The notes: generated by a model not told the origin, from the sequence alone. A stretch of 64,000 nucleotides of DNA from Kappaphycus alvarezii (GCA_002205965.3 NADL03000648.1:248001-312000), one strand, 5' to 3'. Shown: positions 1-14,929, numbered from the stretch's first letter. Program-made: numbers and translations.

Positions 1-3000
1 GCGTCATATCCCGAACGGTCACTGTCGGTCACCTGGGGAAATTGATAGGAGCGGCGGTTTAGTTGAGGTGATGTTCGGTACTGTAGATGCTCATGCGCAG
101 TCTGTCCGCTACTCGGTAGACTGTGTCCTTTATATATAGTGCTAGAATAGTTCTAGGCTATGATTTCTGTGCGGTAGATGCACTAAAGGATAGACGAAAT
201 TATTACACTTAAGAGAGTTGTTGCATTCGAAGAGGAGTTGCACTAGAGAGAGGAGCTAGCTAAATAATTGCACTAACTTTGCAATAACTATTGAACTATT
301 GACTGCGTCTGTGGTCTGAGTACTGCACTAAACTCATTGTAATGTTCCTTATTAGGGTGTATATATACAGTCACTTCCATAAAAACCAGAATCATTACTA
401 CCCACCGAATAAACCCTCCATATTAAAAAAACTGGGACACTACCCACAAGGACCTAACCTGACGCAATTATGCATGTTCCCTACTCGTCGCATTTAACTA
501 CAGTAAAAATGTTTCAGCGCGACACTATTAATCTGGCTCACTCTAGGCACTTTCGCTTCTTATTACTCTAGAAAATTTGAGACTATGGGAAGGTTTTTAT
601 TATCATAAGGATAACACAGGTCAATGAATACACACTTTAGATGGCTCAAACTACAAACTTCTTAAAAAAGGGAAAATACTGATAGCAAGTATAAACCCGT
701 ACCGCACATTTAATCCAAATTTCGATCCACAGCGATTCTGCTATAATACCATAACTACAACATAACAATAAAACCTCATGTAAATCAGAACCGTTTTATA
801 CAATAAACCGAGTACTCCTCCTGGTCGGGATCCGCCACCTCAAATAAACGGAAAAACGTATCCGAACTTGCTTCTCATAAACACAGGCGTCTAATCGAAT
901 ACATCACCTTATGAAGCTTACACCTCTCAGCATTAAAGAATCGCGACGGCAAACGGACGAAAACCAATAGAAAGCGGCATATGAGCAGTAATATTAGAAA
1001 AAGAACACTTCGTCAACATCAGAAGCGTATCTAGGAAGTCGATACCCAAAGGCACGAAAACATACGAAGAGCAAATAAATCCTACATACAATTATAAGTC
1101 AACACGCAAAGTTGGAATCCATAGTGCAACATTTGATTACCCAGGAAACCTTTCGGAAACAAGTAAACACTACGATCCTAGAGCTTATGCTATTTAAACG
1201 CAGGACAAAGATGCTATTAGACCCCTTTATGGCTCGACAGAAACAGTATCGAATGGACTTGCAATACAAAGATCTATGAAAATCATTTTCACAAGATGTC
1301 GAAGAAAGTTCGGCACTAATTTTTCCCGAATACTCCTAACATTTGACGAAAATTAATCTTGGTATCTCACCAGTTTTGCAAGCTATAGATAAAATCTATG
1401 TCACAATTCAGGACACCTACACTGTCTCTACAGGCATGAGAAAACATATTTATGCTTAGGAGTACCAATGTTTTGTTGCAGACCAAAATAAACACCCAAA
1501 TGCCAAACAACCAACGTTTTACCGATAAAAGTCACCACTGATGACTTTAACATTGCTATAAATTACAATAATATACAACTGGAACTCATGGAGGCACCCA
1601 TATTGAAATACGTGGTCAATATTCTTGCAATTGTCACACATCTTTTTGGATACAGCTTTTTTCAGGGCGTCACAGCCCGAACTATACAAATCTCACAATA
1701 CGCCTAAATAGGACCGTTACTAATTCTCTTCACATAAATTGCAGAAAAGCTTCCACAGCATTATAATTGTCTGGTCTGAATAATTCCAACTGTCGACCCA
1801 ATTAGTGCATATTTGATTTTACGAAATATACCTACAACAAAGCGCTTGGTATGATCATATATCTAGCCTGACATAGTTTGCGCCTCTGACGTACTAGCTT
1901 GAAATATCAAAAACCTGATATATCATCACTTTCTATCACTTCAAAAAATTAACGAAAAAAATAACTGTTTATGAATTAAAGTTCCGAACTTCGAAGCCAG
2001 GTCTCTTTGCCTTGTTGGAGTTTGAGCTTTTTGGTAATTAGCCCTGAACTTACTCGCAAGCAGCTATCTATTCTTCATCTGTAACCGAAATGAAAACTTT
2101 TCGGCGGTCTCCTTCAAAATATCCAAGTGACGAGGACTAATGAAATCTCTGAAGATTGGATAATTAATAAATTCTCCTAACATTACTCACGGTAGCATTT
2201 AGCGGTAAAATATACATCAAGATTAAAACTTTAGTGTCTAATAGACCTCTTTCGCATCTTTCAGAGGGAAACCCTCGCGCAATTACTTGTAGATTACAAT
2301 ATCTTTTCTACTTTTTCAGCAATTATTAAAGTAAATAACAGAATCAAGCGATAATGTGTATATCACCCGCCTGTGAAGGATTATGTAATCACTCATCTCT
2401 GATACTGGTTTTTCCGGGGCCCAAGAATCCTTAAGAAGCCAATGATTTGGCCTGTATTTTGATATTTTACCCAAAAGAGCTTCTTACAAATTAAGCCGTA
2501 CCGATGTTTTCTACATTACGAAGTTAATTAAACTAAATACTGACATGCTCCATTTCTGCCTCAACTATGAACACTGTTCCTGATGATAAAAAAAATTCAG
2601 ACTCGCATAGCAGCAATCTGTCCAAGTTGAGCTGGACAAATTAATTTTCGGCCTTATCTAAAGTGAAAACCCCACATGAATCGGAAACTGGGATACTAGC
2701 TATCAATGGGAATATTTTCCCTCGCTGTAAATTTAATGATCCATAGTTCATGAAATTCCTTCGATAAGTCTCCAATAATCAATGCCAATGCTAGGCGGCT
2801 ATATTCTGGACTAATAAGGGTACCATCTTAGAGAAAACTCATTTTATAAGTGCTGCTGTTACTTCTATAATTGCTCGCCTTGTATATTACCTCCATTGTA
2901 CTCTTTTGGTTTTCTCATAATTCTGTTGCTAAAAAACAAAACTAAACTCCAAAGAAGATCGCAGTAGAAAACTAAATAGGCTCTCGAAGAACGCGCAGAG

Positions 3001-6000
3001 ATTCAAAAGTGCAAAAACTGTATAAAAAGTGCTCTATTTACACCTACCTAGACTACGAAATGATCTAGACAGACTGCTATACATCTTTCGCTCTTGAAAT
3101 GTTTTTGTTGTAAATTTAGAGCAATCTGATTCCGTAATTGTAGTGATCTTTCATTTATTTTCATTTTAAATTTTAAATTTCTACATTGAGGGAAAACGTT
3201 TACGAGACAGGGGAAGAGGAACAGCCGAAGCTTGACACAAAAAAAATTGAAGGTACTGAATGGAGCCCCATTTTTCCCACACATAGCGCGGAACAAAGTT
3301 TATTAAGTCTATTCAAGGGATTTAAATCCTCTCACAGGTGTTGCAGAGTGTTATGAAATTCTGCTTCATTTCTTTGAGGATTAAGAGGTTGAAACGTGCA
3401 CACACACGTGTAAAGGTGGAATATATCAAAATCTTAAAGGTTGGAAGTTAATAAGTCTACATAGAAACTTTCCAAAGCCAAAGGGGATATCTGTGGTTCT
3501 GCAATAAACAAGAAAGCTACAAAAGGTAATATTTGATCGTGAAATGCAGGAGAGATAAGAAAAGCTAAAAACAGCATTTTTTTATATGTAAGCTGTTGTT
3601 TTACGGTTATTGAGTAGTAAGAAGCCATCTGGCAGACAATTATTTCAAAGGTAGGAACATTTTTTTAAAGTAGCTACTGTATAGTTCGTAAATATCATAT
3701 GCTTTGTATACCTTCGAACAGGAGCGTTAATTCACTGAAAAGGTATATAATAAGCAACATGTGCCTTGAAATGATCAATTGTAGATAGTGACATGGAATA
3801 ACGATTCTCTATGTTAAACTCGAAGGCTCACTGCTCTAAAGCCAACAGAAATCTATCCGGTGGCAAATAAATCAACATTTATTACTCAAGCTGTTGATGC
3901 TATTTCTTTGAAAAGCAACACGGACTTGAGTTACGCATATTTTTGGAGAATCAGGTAGTGCAGTTGTTAGAGGTACATAAGCAGAACTTCTACATTTTGG
4001 AAAATGAACTGGATAATTTACCCCCGAGTACGTGTTACGTGGAGGGAAATTCTGTCTTTCCTATCGTAAACCTCCGCAGTAGACATTATCAAAAGGGCAA
4101 ATGGGGGGACACAAAAAGGATAAACCAAGATACTCTTATTTACAATGCCGCAATATGAGTGGGTGAGAATGACATAATTTAGTTTTGCTGGTAAAATCAT
4201 CAATCTAGGGGTATTTCAAAAAGTCAGACGAAAGAATTTGTGTTGATTACCATTCAAACAACAAGGAAAGAATGAATAAACAGTTACCGGTTTTCTTGTT
4301 GAAAAGTGGCGCTGCCTCCGAAGGTAGAACAGAAAACCTAAAGTACTTTCTTCTTGAGCACTATTCAAACCAATGTAACAGAGAAATATTCTTATCTCGC
4401 TTCAATTTAACTGTGAAATTCGTACACTCATTTACAACCATCCTTATTCCCACTTTTGACTCCGAAATAATACTATGTGTCAAGTGGTTACACAAAAAGA
4501 GTCCTTAGATGCATGTTTTCGACAATATTTACACTGAATTAAGCGATTACAATGTCTAATTTTCGGTAGCTATTCTCTGGAGCACTAAGGGTTGCAAAGA
4601 TAATTAAATACATTACTGATACCATGTATTCAGTACTTCTACATATTTTACTTTGTGCGAGATTTAAATCGCTTAATTAAAATTAAAGATCTATTCAAGA
4701 GCTGTATGAATGATTTTCTTTCCTCTTCATGAGATTAAGAGGAGCTTATTTGAGCTCATGAAATTTTTGCTCAGATAATTTCGTTTCTTGGCTACATCTA
4801 TTGATTACATTGTGCGTAGAGGTGTAATTACGAAAGAAATTGGAGAATTCATTTGAATCAGAGTATGAAAATTCAATGGGTTAAATCTTTAGGCTCTTAA
4901 ATGGTCATAAATTAGTGAAGTATATAAGTTTAATTTCCATTCTGAGGTTTATATATTTACGGCTGATTACAGGAAAGCATAGGTCGAAGGGCGGTGAAAT
5001 TCTTTCTAGAGTAGGGATACATGTTGTATCTTTTAGTAATACGAGAAGGTTTTGAATTACACTGATGACCAATCCGGATTGGAAAAAATCGTATCTCAAG
5101 TTAAGTATATTCTAGTTCTTACCTGTTTCTACTTTCTCTATTGAACTTACCCAAAATTCATACATACGGTATAATTTCACTAGTCTTTTAACAGCTTCTA
5201 TAAAATTACTATTACCTGATTAAATTTTTGGTAGTCTCTTGATTGTTTATTTTCTCAATACATAATAGATACAAACGAATGTGCAAATGACCAACCCATA
5301 AAACTCATAAATGTTCACATAAACCTGAATGTGGTAGTAATTTTTGTACAAGATTTAAAATAAGTTCTACTTACACCGTGTCGTAGGTTTGTCGGACAAA
5401 AATTTGATTGTGCGTCTCGAAAAAATACGTTCATACAAGAGAAGTACATAATTTGAACTATTTCTTCTATGGAATATAGCTTCCTTTCCTAAAACTTTCA
5501 GCGAGAGTACTCATATTTTCAAGTATCGGTTGGAACTCCCGCCGTGTATTTTAAATCACCGTTTCGGAGTAACAAAGTTTCCACTTGAGTCACTTCGCCA
5601 GTAACAAATGAATATAATTCATTGCACTCGATATTGATCCCTTGCAGCTCGAAGTGGGAAATCAAAATTTATCAAATGAATCACGATGGATGAAAATTTG
5701 TTTGTGTGCACATTTTCATTTAGAACGTGGAGAGAAAGGTGTTTAATTGTAATTATAAATGTAATTTTGCTCATTGTGTATTGTCGTAATTTGACTGTAG
5801 TGAAAACAATTTTGGATGAGAAATCTACTTTAGAAACTCGTAAAAGAATCCAACATTGAATTCAATGTTTACTTGAAATATCTTCTTTCTTTTATTGATA
5901 AATCGATAACTAATTGCCGATTTCCATGGTAATGGAGACATTATAAGTGCTAACAGCTATTTCCTTCGAATTGGCTCATTTGAGAAATGGCCTAAAAACT

Positions 6001-6154
6001 ATTTTTACTTATTCTGGAGAACCACTGTAAAGTTAGTTTGAACATCTATTACCTTCATTTCAATCCATAATTTTTAGAATTTTAAAAACTTGAGATTGAA
6101 ATCGCATGCATTATGCAAAAGACAACTTAACGCTGAGAATTATGTCCATCCGGC

Positions 6155-6192
6155 GTAAATTCTTCTCGAAACCAGCAGGCGAGAAGAATTAC
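6155..6192. repeat. short inverted repeat (hairpin)
   Basis: Arms of about 13 bases (GTAAATTCTTCTCG and CGAGAAGAATTAC, one bulged base) flank an 11-base loop. It lies inside the AT-rich desert with no gene nearby. It may be chance in AT-rich DNA, though the arm contains CG-bearing sequence, which makes chance less likely. No function is assigned. Confidence 0.45.
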
Positions 6193-9100
6193 AGTAATAG
6201 TTCTTCTTCTGTCTTGAAAAATGAACCCAAATTTGAAGAATGATCAAAGAAGTAATGCTCTTCGTATCAAATATACTGATCTCGACTTCTGTAAAACGCT
6301 ACACAGCATATCTTCCATAGAGTAAAACATTTTTAAATATAAGGAAGATGAATGGATCTGTCACATTGTTTTACCCTTTTACACAATCTTCAGGGTCAAA
6401 AAATAATCGTGAATATAACGAAGATTTTGTGCAAATGTTTTCAACTTTTGGATTGAGAAGTCCTATAAAGATGTAAATCTATCGTTCTTTTGTTTCGGGG
6501 AAACATTTCAATGTGTTTTTAAGCTTAATGTATCTATTGTTTTGAGCAATAAATTACTAATGGTGTATACACGGTGGAATAGTTCTAGTCATTACCTTTT
6601 AAAATACCTGTCTACGATAAAACGAAAGCTTCAGAGCTAAAGCTGGACTTGAAGCAATGCATTGTATTCAGGTAAGTGAGTGGGACTTATATATTATTAT
6701 TTATCCAAAAGAAGTAAAAATATCACCAGGAAGGTGAATATGCTGCAAAGTTAACAAGAGGAATCAAATATTGATTAAGAAAGTTTCCATACTTCTGACT
6801 GGGCTGAAATTATCACAATTTACAATAACTTTGAGTGCATTCAACAAATTTGATTTATGCAACTTTTTTATGATTTGGAATGATAAAATTAACGGTCGTT
6901 TAGTATCCACGCCGTTGATTACTAACGTGTATTGAAAATCTTACTAAGGGATCAATGAAGATATTTTTGCCGAACTACAGATACGTAAAAATAAATACTT
7001 GTTCACTGGAGACTAATCAAAATTCTGCACATCCTTCGAAACATATTGAAATAGAAAGTGTATTTTTTAAAAAATATTAGTGCTCTTAAAATTCCTAAAA
7101 TTTAATAGTTAAGAAGCACTTCACAGAAAATTCGGAAAAAAGTTTTTTTGAAAAACGATTAAATCGTTTGGATTGGGGAACGCAGATGTGCACTCAGAAC
7201 AGAGTTTATGCCAATCAATAAAACGAATTTTTTTCCAACATTTACCCCAATTTGAAGAAATATTAGTATTTTGACAACAGAAAATCCAATCTATGAGGTA
7301 ATTGGTATAAGTAGATATTTTGAGACTGCGCAAGCCCTTATGAAAGTAGCCGAAAGATTCTTTTTATGCAATTAAACTCTGGATAAAAATTGAATCTCGG
7401 GCAGAAAAAACCAACTTTGGGAAAATAATAGCAGCTGTAGTTGCTAAAAACTTTTCGATTTGGAGAAAAATTAGAGATGCAGGGGTCAGTGTTTGGGAAG
7501 CGAGTTTCTTTTGCACATTTAACCCCCATTTTCATGGATGAAATAAAAATTCACATATTGACTATATTAGACTGAGTTATGAGTTTGTAGAATTTTGTGT
7601 CCTTCAAAATGAAAAATTAATTCCTTATCAAGAATTTCCAGTGTCAGTGACAAAAATATCATCAATTTATTCATTTGGATTATGTGTGTAGTTTTATACA
7701 ATTAAAAAGTAAGTGTATAGTATATTTAGGAGATCGGAGGGTTAAGAGATTTACTATATATCCTATTTGTGTTCATCTTGTAAGTACAGTACGTATTCAA
7801 AAGTCTCAAAAAAGAATACATTATCTATAAATTCTTACGAATGTAGAGTTTAGCAAAGATCAGTTACATGTTTCACCAAAAAAACCGTACCTATCAATCG
7901 TTTCACAAAACACATTTAAAAGGCATAATTAAATTTTCTCATCAGTGGTATTAAATTTTTACGCCTTTATCCAAAGTAAAGAAAATTTTACTTCCTCGTA
8001 AGCGCTGAGTAAATATAAATCTACGTGAAATGATAAATGAATCACTGTACTCAAATCATGAACTTTATAAGAAAAAATCATTGAATTCATGTATTCGATC
8101 TCAAAAACTGTAATACTACAGTTTATTGAGATTAATCTTGAAGCTAATTTTCTTGTAGATAAATAACTTTGATAACTAATCTAGGTTGAAAGAGGATTAT
8201 GGGAACTACTACTGAAATTGGCTCCATAGTCACAAAAATATGATAAAGCAAATTCTCCCATTAATTATTTCTTATTGCTTTAGACAATGAACTGGATACG
8301 AATAGTATTCGGAAATATGAACATTTTCTTTTATCCCTAAAAAATCTTTTTCCAGATAAAATTTCAAAAGGTAATATCTAAACAACTTGAAGGGAAACCA
8401 ATGAATAAATAAGTTTCAAACAGAAACATTTCCAACACATGGTGACATTTTATGCCATCTCATTTAGTCATAAGATCTTTCATAATGCCTTTCGCAGAAC
8501 ATCATCCATAAAGAGAATTTTTGAGATACTTTTGGTACATTTCAGGTGTATTTCGTGGCAAAAATATGAACGCTTTTCAGGAGAATAGCACCTACTTGTG
8601 TATTAAATATATTTTATTCGAATCATTTTGCTGTAGATAGCGAAAATTATGATTACATAATTTGCCAAATTTTACGGTACATGTTTCGGATTTTTTTGTG
8701 TACATCTGATTTGAGTGAAAATATGATCCGTAAAATAGAATTTTCAAATTTCTTGTACTGAAAGTCTACTCGGATTCGAGTCCTAGGAACAGGGGAATCT
8801 AGCATCTCTATTTCATGACGAAGGGTGATTAGAGCAGAATTTTTATTGCGGACTGCGTGATTCCAATATATCATTTTAGACAGTTGTGAAAAATCTAATA
8901 TCTTTTCATCATTGCGAGGTGCAAAGTTTCAAATGAATAATTAATAATAACATATGCTGAACAATAAATTTTTGCGTTTATTTTTGTTGCGGGAAACGAT
9001 ACTGTTGCATATTGCCCCCGGACTTTTTCGCCGAGCCAATTTTTTTTCTTTATGATCATTTGACGTAAAAGATCTGATATGACGAAAAGAAATCATTCGT

Positions 9101-9883
9101 CTTCGAAATAATCGCAATAAGTAATTTTCAGATAAAATATCGTATCCTTTACATTAATTATGTATTTGTTTCAAAATAAATGATCCCTAGTTCTTATTTT
9201 ATGAGCTGACATTGTTGAAAAGTCAAATGTTTTGAAAAAAAGAAGCTAGCTAAAAACTTTTTTCCTTTCTGCAATGTTTCAAAATAATCAATACAAAGAA
9301 GATGACAATTTAACTATCAATTAGGTTCATTTATTGAGTATAGGGCCATTTATTGGGTATCAGCATTCTCGAATTATTTTTCTCGGAAAAAAAGAGTTAT
9401 TATTTGCTTTCAAGTTTTAATAAAAAAATAAAGCACATTTCTTAGTTATTGATTATAATATTGTGCTATTAAAGTGATATACATTAAAATTACTAATATT
9501 TGAGAATTTCAAAAAGGAAACACACATCTACGAAGAGGCAAAAATAAGAAAAATAACTTGAAAATAAACATAAATTGGACTTTTCGGGGAGACTAACCAG
9601 TTTATTTTCAAATTTTATAGCTAGATATATCTTTAGAACGCAAGAAACTAAGAAATCCTTCCACAAATGATAAATTTAGGCTATTTATATTATCAATAAA
9701 AATCTTCAATCCATTCGCTAATTAATACTCCTATTATTTACCAGATAACTTCGCTTATCTTTACACTTTTGTCTTTCCCACGAAACTTTAAAATTAACTT
9801 AAGTAGATATTGGACAGGAAAATTAAAAAGGTAAGCACCATTTAATCCCACGTTATATCTTCAGGTAGCCGAGGCTTTGATGA

Positions 9884-9938
9884 AAAACGCCTATTTATCT
9901 GTAAGTCAGCGACTTACGGTAGGATAAAGAGGCGTTTT
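9884..9938. repeat. long near-perfect hairpin
   Basis: The left arm begins AAAACGCCTATTTATC and ends TGTAAGTC. After the 3-base loop AGC, the right arm is GACTTACGGTAGGATAAAGAGGCGTTTT. The arms pair over about 25 bases with one mismatch and one small bulge. The tight loop and length make this the clearest secondary structure in the first 11 kb. Candidates are a decayed MITE-like element with its termini brought together or a hairpin RNA source. No flanking gene or target duplication supports either. Confidence 0.6.
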
Positions 9939-11899
9939 CAATGAGAGGAACAGCATTTTGTTGCATCTGCTTTAAACCCCTGAAAAAAAATGATTACATT
10001 CAGGAGGTCTGCAAGGAGTGTCTTTTTGAAACCGTTTTAAGTCTACGGTACAATGTGACATTTCTAAGTAAATTGATGAGGGTGATCCTTGTAGCAGTGA
10101 ACATAATTTAACACCCATTCCGAAGCACAAGCCGGTTTTTCAATTGTTAAACGCATTCCGATGTCTTAAGGGGAGATAAATGGTAATATTCCGCACTTTT
10201 TCGCCGCTTGAAGAGACAGTTAATATTTCAGGACACAAAGCGAGCAGTGCAGGCAAAAATACCTGAATTTTCCATATAAAGGTTTTCTCTATGACAATGA
10301 TTCAATGTTATAGCGAATATTTTTTGCTGGAATGCATCAATTATTAGAACAGAATCTTTTCTCCCCAAGCTTGTAAGTTATATATATTTATCGATGTTTA
10401 AAATAAATGCCTGAACTTTTTTTAAATCTTTAACGGACAGTCAACATCATCCTGTTTATGCACATTCTAGGTACAACGCGCCATATATGGTTGAAGACTC
10501 CACCCTCTTGTAATTTATATTTTAATTCCTCTGTTTTACACTTCCATCTTTTACTTCACCCCATACTAATGTTTTCACATAATTGAAGGTACTGAAAGAG
10601 ATAGCAAAAGTATTCATATCCTTAAAATCCTCATTCTCACGGATCAATTAATGTCTAGAAAATAGATTCAAGGTAGTGAAAAAAGAGCTACGCTTTATAG
10701 ACAATTACTTCTTTTATCTGTTTATTATACAACGTTTTCATTTCATGTCGCAGTTCATTTTGCATTAGTGCACACTGAAACGAGGTTTTCCATCCCTGTT
10801 GGTTACACTGGAAAAAATATGCACACGATGCGTGAATAATGATTCCACCGTCCATTATCTTGTTTAGTTTCTGACGGGAAACTATTTTATTATGAAGATG
10901 TTATATTCAACCATTACTGTGAGAAATGTGCTTTCTATCCATAGTCTCGACAGTATGGGTCGTCGGAAACGATGCAAGGCGTATTTCATTGGCTTTTTAT
11001 GCGAAATCGCCATGAACATTTAGTTAGGAGAGAAATTTAAGAGACGAGTAAATTCGTCGGAAATCAAAACAGGCAGGGCCAACAGTTTAGCAAACTCCAA
11101 ACTTTGGTAACATATAATTTGAGATGGATTACCCTAAAGAGACGAAGGCCAGAAATCAAACTATCGTAACTCGAGAAATCGACTGTTTCCCGTCCAGAAG
11201 ACGCATAACCTCATGCACCCCGACGATGAATATTACTGAAGTTCAGGTAGCAAATGACGTCGAAACGCTCCAAAATGATGGAATATCAACCGATATACTC
11301 TTTAAGTTTGTCCATGCTGAACGGCTCCGTCAGTGGTGATCACTAAAACGTAGGTAGCGACCCTTCTCCGACTTTTGTGACGTTTGGGTGCGGGCTGATG
11401 AACTTAATAGATTATTTACGTTAAGCATATAGCTATAGTGCTGCATACAAGCAGTATTCACGGGGAATTTTGCTATGCCTAATTGATAATGGTAGCAAAT
11501 GAACTGCTACTATTCCTCACATAACAAAAAATGCTACCGATTGAACTGCTAATTTATTGCGTACAAGAATAAATGGTGCCGCATAAGATGCTTCTGTACA
11601 GAACAGTCCAATCGAAGCACTTGAATGCAGTTACATGCATCAGTAAGTATTTATCTTTTTCGCGGTTCAATTTCTTTTCCTTTTTCATACAGATAGCCAC
11701 GGTAAACTCCGCAGGCGAAAGTAACGGTCTCCACTTACGGTTTGAGTCGCATTTGAGTCATGTTGTGGCAAGTGCTACTGGATAGCCGGTTAGAGTCTCT
11801 ACGGTAATGGTCAAATACTTTGTCTCTGTCATCTACATTTGCAGAAGCCCCGTTGATTCTATCTAATGCGTCTCAAATATATTCATCAACGATATCCTG

Positions 11900-13250
11900 A
11901 GCATCGTGTGATATGGCGGGAGCATCTTCGTCATCTGAAAGAATTCTCAACTTTTCAGATAGTTGTTAATGTCATTATGCATCTCCAGTCATCAATACGG
12001 TTCTAGGAGTAAGTTTTCTGACGCTTCTTTTTCCTAATTTACAACACCTTCTTGGAATGTTCACAATTTCTTGATTCTATCCTGAAAACAGGTGCAGACT
12101 TGAGGTTTTTGGTGTGCTCCAACCACTTCACCTCTAATATCATGAAATGTGCTGTCATACACTTGGATTTTATCTTCTCTATCTCTTCTGATCTTCTAAC
12201 CTTTCAAATGGCGACGAGAGTCGAGCAGAAAGGGCTCAACATCTGGTCCTCCTCAGCGGAGACGGAATAGATGGCGGCGGCTGAATCCTTCATTTTCTTC
12301 GAATGCCTGGTGGGCACATTGATACTATGTTCTAAATATATTAGGCTTCTTATTATCCTTCTCACAGCCTACATTCTAGATCAAACTCATATACAGCAAG
12401 TAATTACATCCCTCCCGCCATCCCTCTGCGGGGAAAGAAGACGCAATGGAGATTTCGATGATCGCTTACCAGCTTGAACAGTTTCGTATACAGTAAATGT
12501 ATCAGCAATTTCCTTTAACGCTAAGTTGAAGGCAAAGTCCTCCTCTTCACGGGCGGAATAATTTCGACCCGTAGAGTTAATCATATGCACAGGATGAATC
12601 TCTCTTCCTTCTTTCTTCTCTGTGCTGAAGCTGCTCAACAATGACGCTTGAGGAGTCAGTGTATACGATAAAGAGATATTAGAAATCCGGGAAGACCATC
12701 AAGAGCGGAGAGATAAGCCTTGAATTGAGTATATCGAATGCGACTTCATCTACTCTGTCAAATCTAATTTTCTGTTCCACCAAGTCGCGGTATAAAGAGC
12801 TGAAAATATCTCGTAAAATTCCCTAATGAATCTGCGTTTGTGTCCCGCAAGGCCAGTAAGTATGTGCAACTCCACAGAGTTGGTAGCCATGGGAGCAACT
12901 TTAATGGCATCTGCTTTTCCTTCACCTACACTGAGTTCAAGCTATTCTACGTAAGGAAAAAATATCCGTCACAAATTTCTCCATAAAATTATGCTTATCG
13001 AGAATCCGATTCTTCGCTCCTTTCACGATGGCTCTAGTACACGCTGATGAATCTTAATAGACGTATGAATAAGTGCTATCCAGATTCCCAAATAAAGTAA
13101 GCGCTTTCTTTTCGCCAGTTCTAGAAGCAATGACGAAATTCCCGTAGAAGGATATTTTTCGCCCTTCCGATGGGGGGAATTTTGATTATTTTAATGCATG
13201 GAAGATGTGGTCGGTTATATCCACGAGGCTAATACGTTATGCGGGATAAG
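11900..13250 (-). mobile_element. Ty3/gypsy-like retroelement relic (RT end and RNase H)
   Basis: Reading the minus strand, fragments resemble the end of a Ty3/gypsy reverse transcriptase and its RNase H. They include the segment LISPLLMVFPDF, a YTD motif, and HPVHMINSTGRNYSAREEED, which matches the typical RNase H stretch of this family. No LTRs, gag or intact integrase were recognised around it. The copy is heavily broken, with many interruptions (probably ten or more), and looks ancient. It is a fossil with no coding capacity. The boundaries are approximate. Confidence 0.6.
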
Positions 13251-13259
13251 TCGTCGCTG

Positions 13260-14920
13260 ATGGGTAACACAACACTTCGGATGTGACGTTGAATACTACC
13301 ACACTATTTATAGGAGTTTCGCACCTCCTCAAGACAAGCAATAGGGGAGATTATAAATATGTCGATTGGCTTGCGGATTGGATATGGAAGGGAACTTTGT
13401 TGCCTCTTTTTACTATGTCTGATACGATTGGATTATTCTGGAATATATCCCCAGTACAAAGGCATTCTCATTCCCCAAATTGCGTGCGTTACAGTAGTAC
13501 AACCGAAAAATAATTAAAACATTTTCCCAGGACCGAAGTAATGTACAAAAGTCGAGAGTTATCTACATACTATACTGTTTGGGTTTAAAAAATATTTTTG
13601 ATAATGCACAGAACTTTCTGTGCAGTTTGAAGGCGATTTTTGTTAAACTAAATCTCTCAGAGCGGTATGGAAGTGCTCCAAGTTGCTCTTTCTCCATGAG
13701 GTACCTTCCACATGGCATTTTTTCCTTCCTGGAAACCCGGAGGGGAGCGGGAAGCTTTTTTGAATTTACATGCTGAAGGTAAGGTGTTTTTTATTGTCTT
13801 AATAGAGTATTTCGTTATATTTATGTCTTACCAGAATGTTGTCTGATACTTACTTCTTACTGAAACAGTTTACTATATGTCCGCCCTCGTTTTAAGAGTA
13901 AGAATTATGCCGGTGTCGAGCCTTCCTTTTCAGAACGATGCTGTCATTAATTGTTATTTTTTGTGGAAAGCGTCCATCTCTCTTTATTTCTTTACAACGT
14001 AAGTTTTGTCATTCACTGCATTTGGCATAGTTTCTAAATCATGTCTGGGTGTATTCATTATTGTAACTTTCGATGTTCTCCGAGTAAATTTACATATAGC
14101 AAATTTAATTGCATATCGACCCGAGACTCGCTTGGATATACTTAACTAAGAACACACACGGATCGACGCAAGCTGCCAGTTGTCTCTCATCTCTCTCTCT
14201 CTGCAGAGAACCGCTTTCCTGGATTCAATTCCAGATGCAACAGGGCTAATTAAGACGTCACATTATCAGCAATAATTGCAGCATACTACACTGGCACAAA
14301 ATTGCTGCGCTGCGACGCAGTACCCATCCATTATTGTTTGTGCAACACACTACGATAGCGTATCAGTTCATTATACGCAGCACGCAAGCCAATATCCTTC
14401 TGTTAGAGGTATATATTTGACACTCAGTGGTCCCACGGCACTCTATACCAGCCAACGGGCCTGCGATCCCTTATCAGGGGTGTACGATACCACTCATATC
14501 GGCACGCAATCCCATATTTAGTTGTCACCCATCGTGCAATTTAATTTCCACGCATTAAATATCATGCGGAAGTTGACTCAGTCACAAAAGTACATGCCAA
14601 ATATGGCCTGCCTTCCACGGTTGCTGGCCTCTAGATGGTTTTATGAGGGATCTTAGGCCATTTTTATACTGTTGTGATATTTTTTCATGCGTGTTAAGCC
14701 TACTCAGCCTCTTGCTTCAGTACCTAGCCAAAATTATACCACAAATGCCCTTCAAATCCCCGCCGATGTGACCGTAGAGCCCGAAGCGTAACTTCACAAC
14801 TTCAGTGACTTCGACAACTCCCGTGCAGATGACTATTGTACGTATTAATGCCCATTATTCGACGTCCTTTATGAGGCGGGATGGTCAAAGGCATCTATGA
14901 CTTGGGCAACTTTGATGCAT
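13260..14920. other. intergenic, nothing recognised
   Basis: No supported gene. There is a short CT-rich run near 14190-14205. The small open frames here (65 to 81 codons) resemble nothing I know. Confidence 0.5.
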
Positions 14921-14929
14921 CGGAGTTAT

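Larger units (their letters stand above)
1..11850. other. AT-rich gene-poor tract
   Basis: No gene, RNA gene or recognisable transposon protein was found on either strand. GC content is roughly one third by eye, against about one half in the gene island to the right. No open frame exceeds about 84 codons, and none of the translations resembles a known family. Poly-A and poly-T runs and short AT-rich inverted repeats are common. The tract could be very old transposon debris, or an AT-rich heterochromatic or intergenic block. The confidence is for the absence of recognisable genes, not for any function. Confidence 0.6.
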
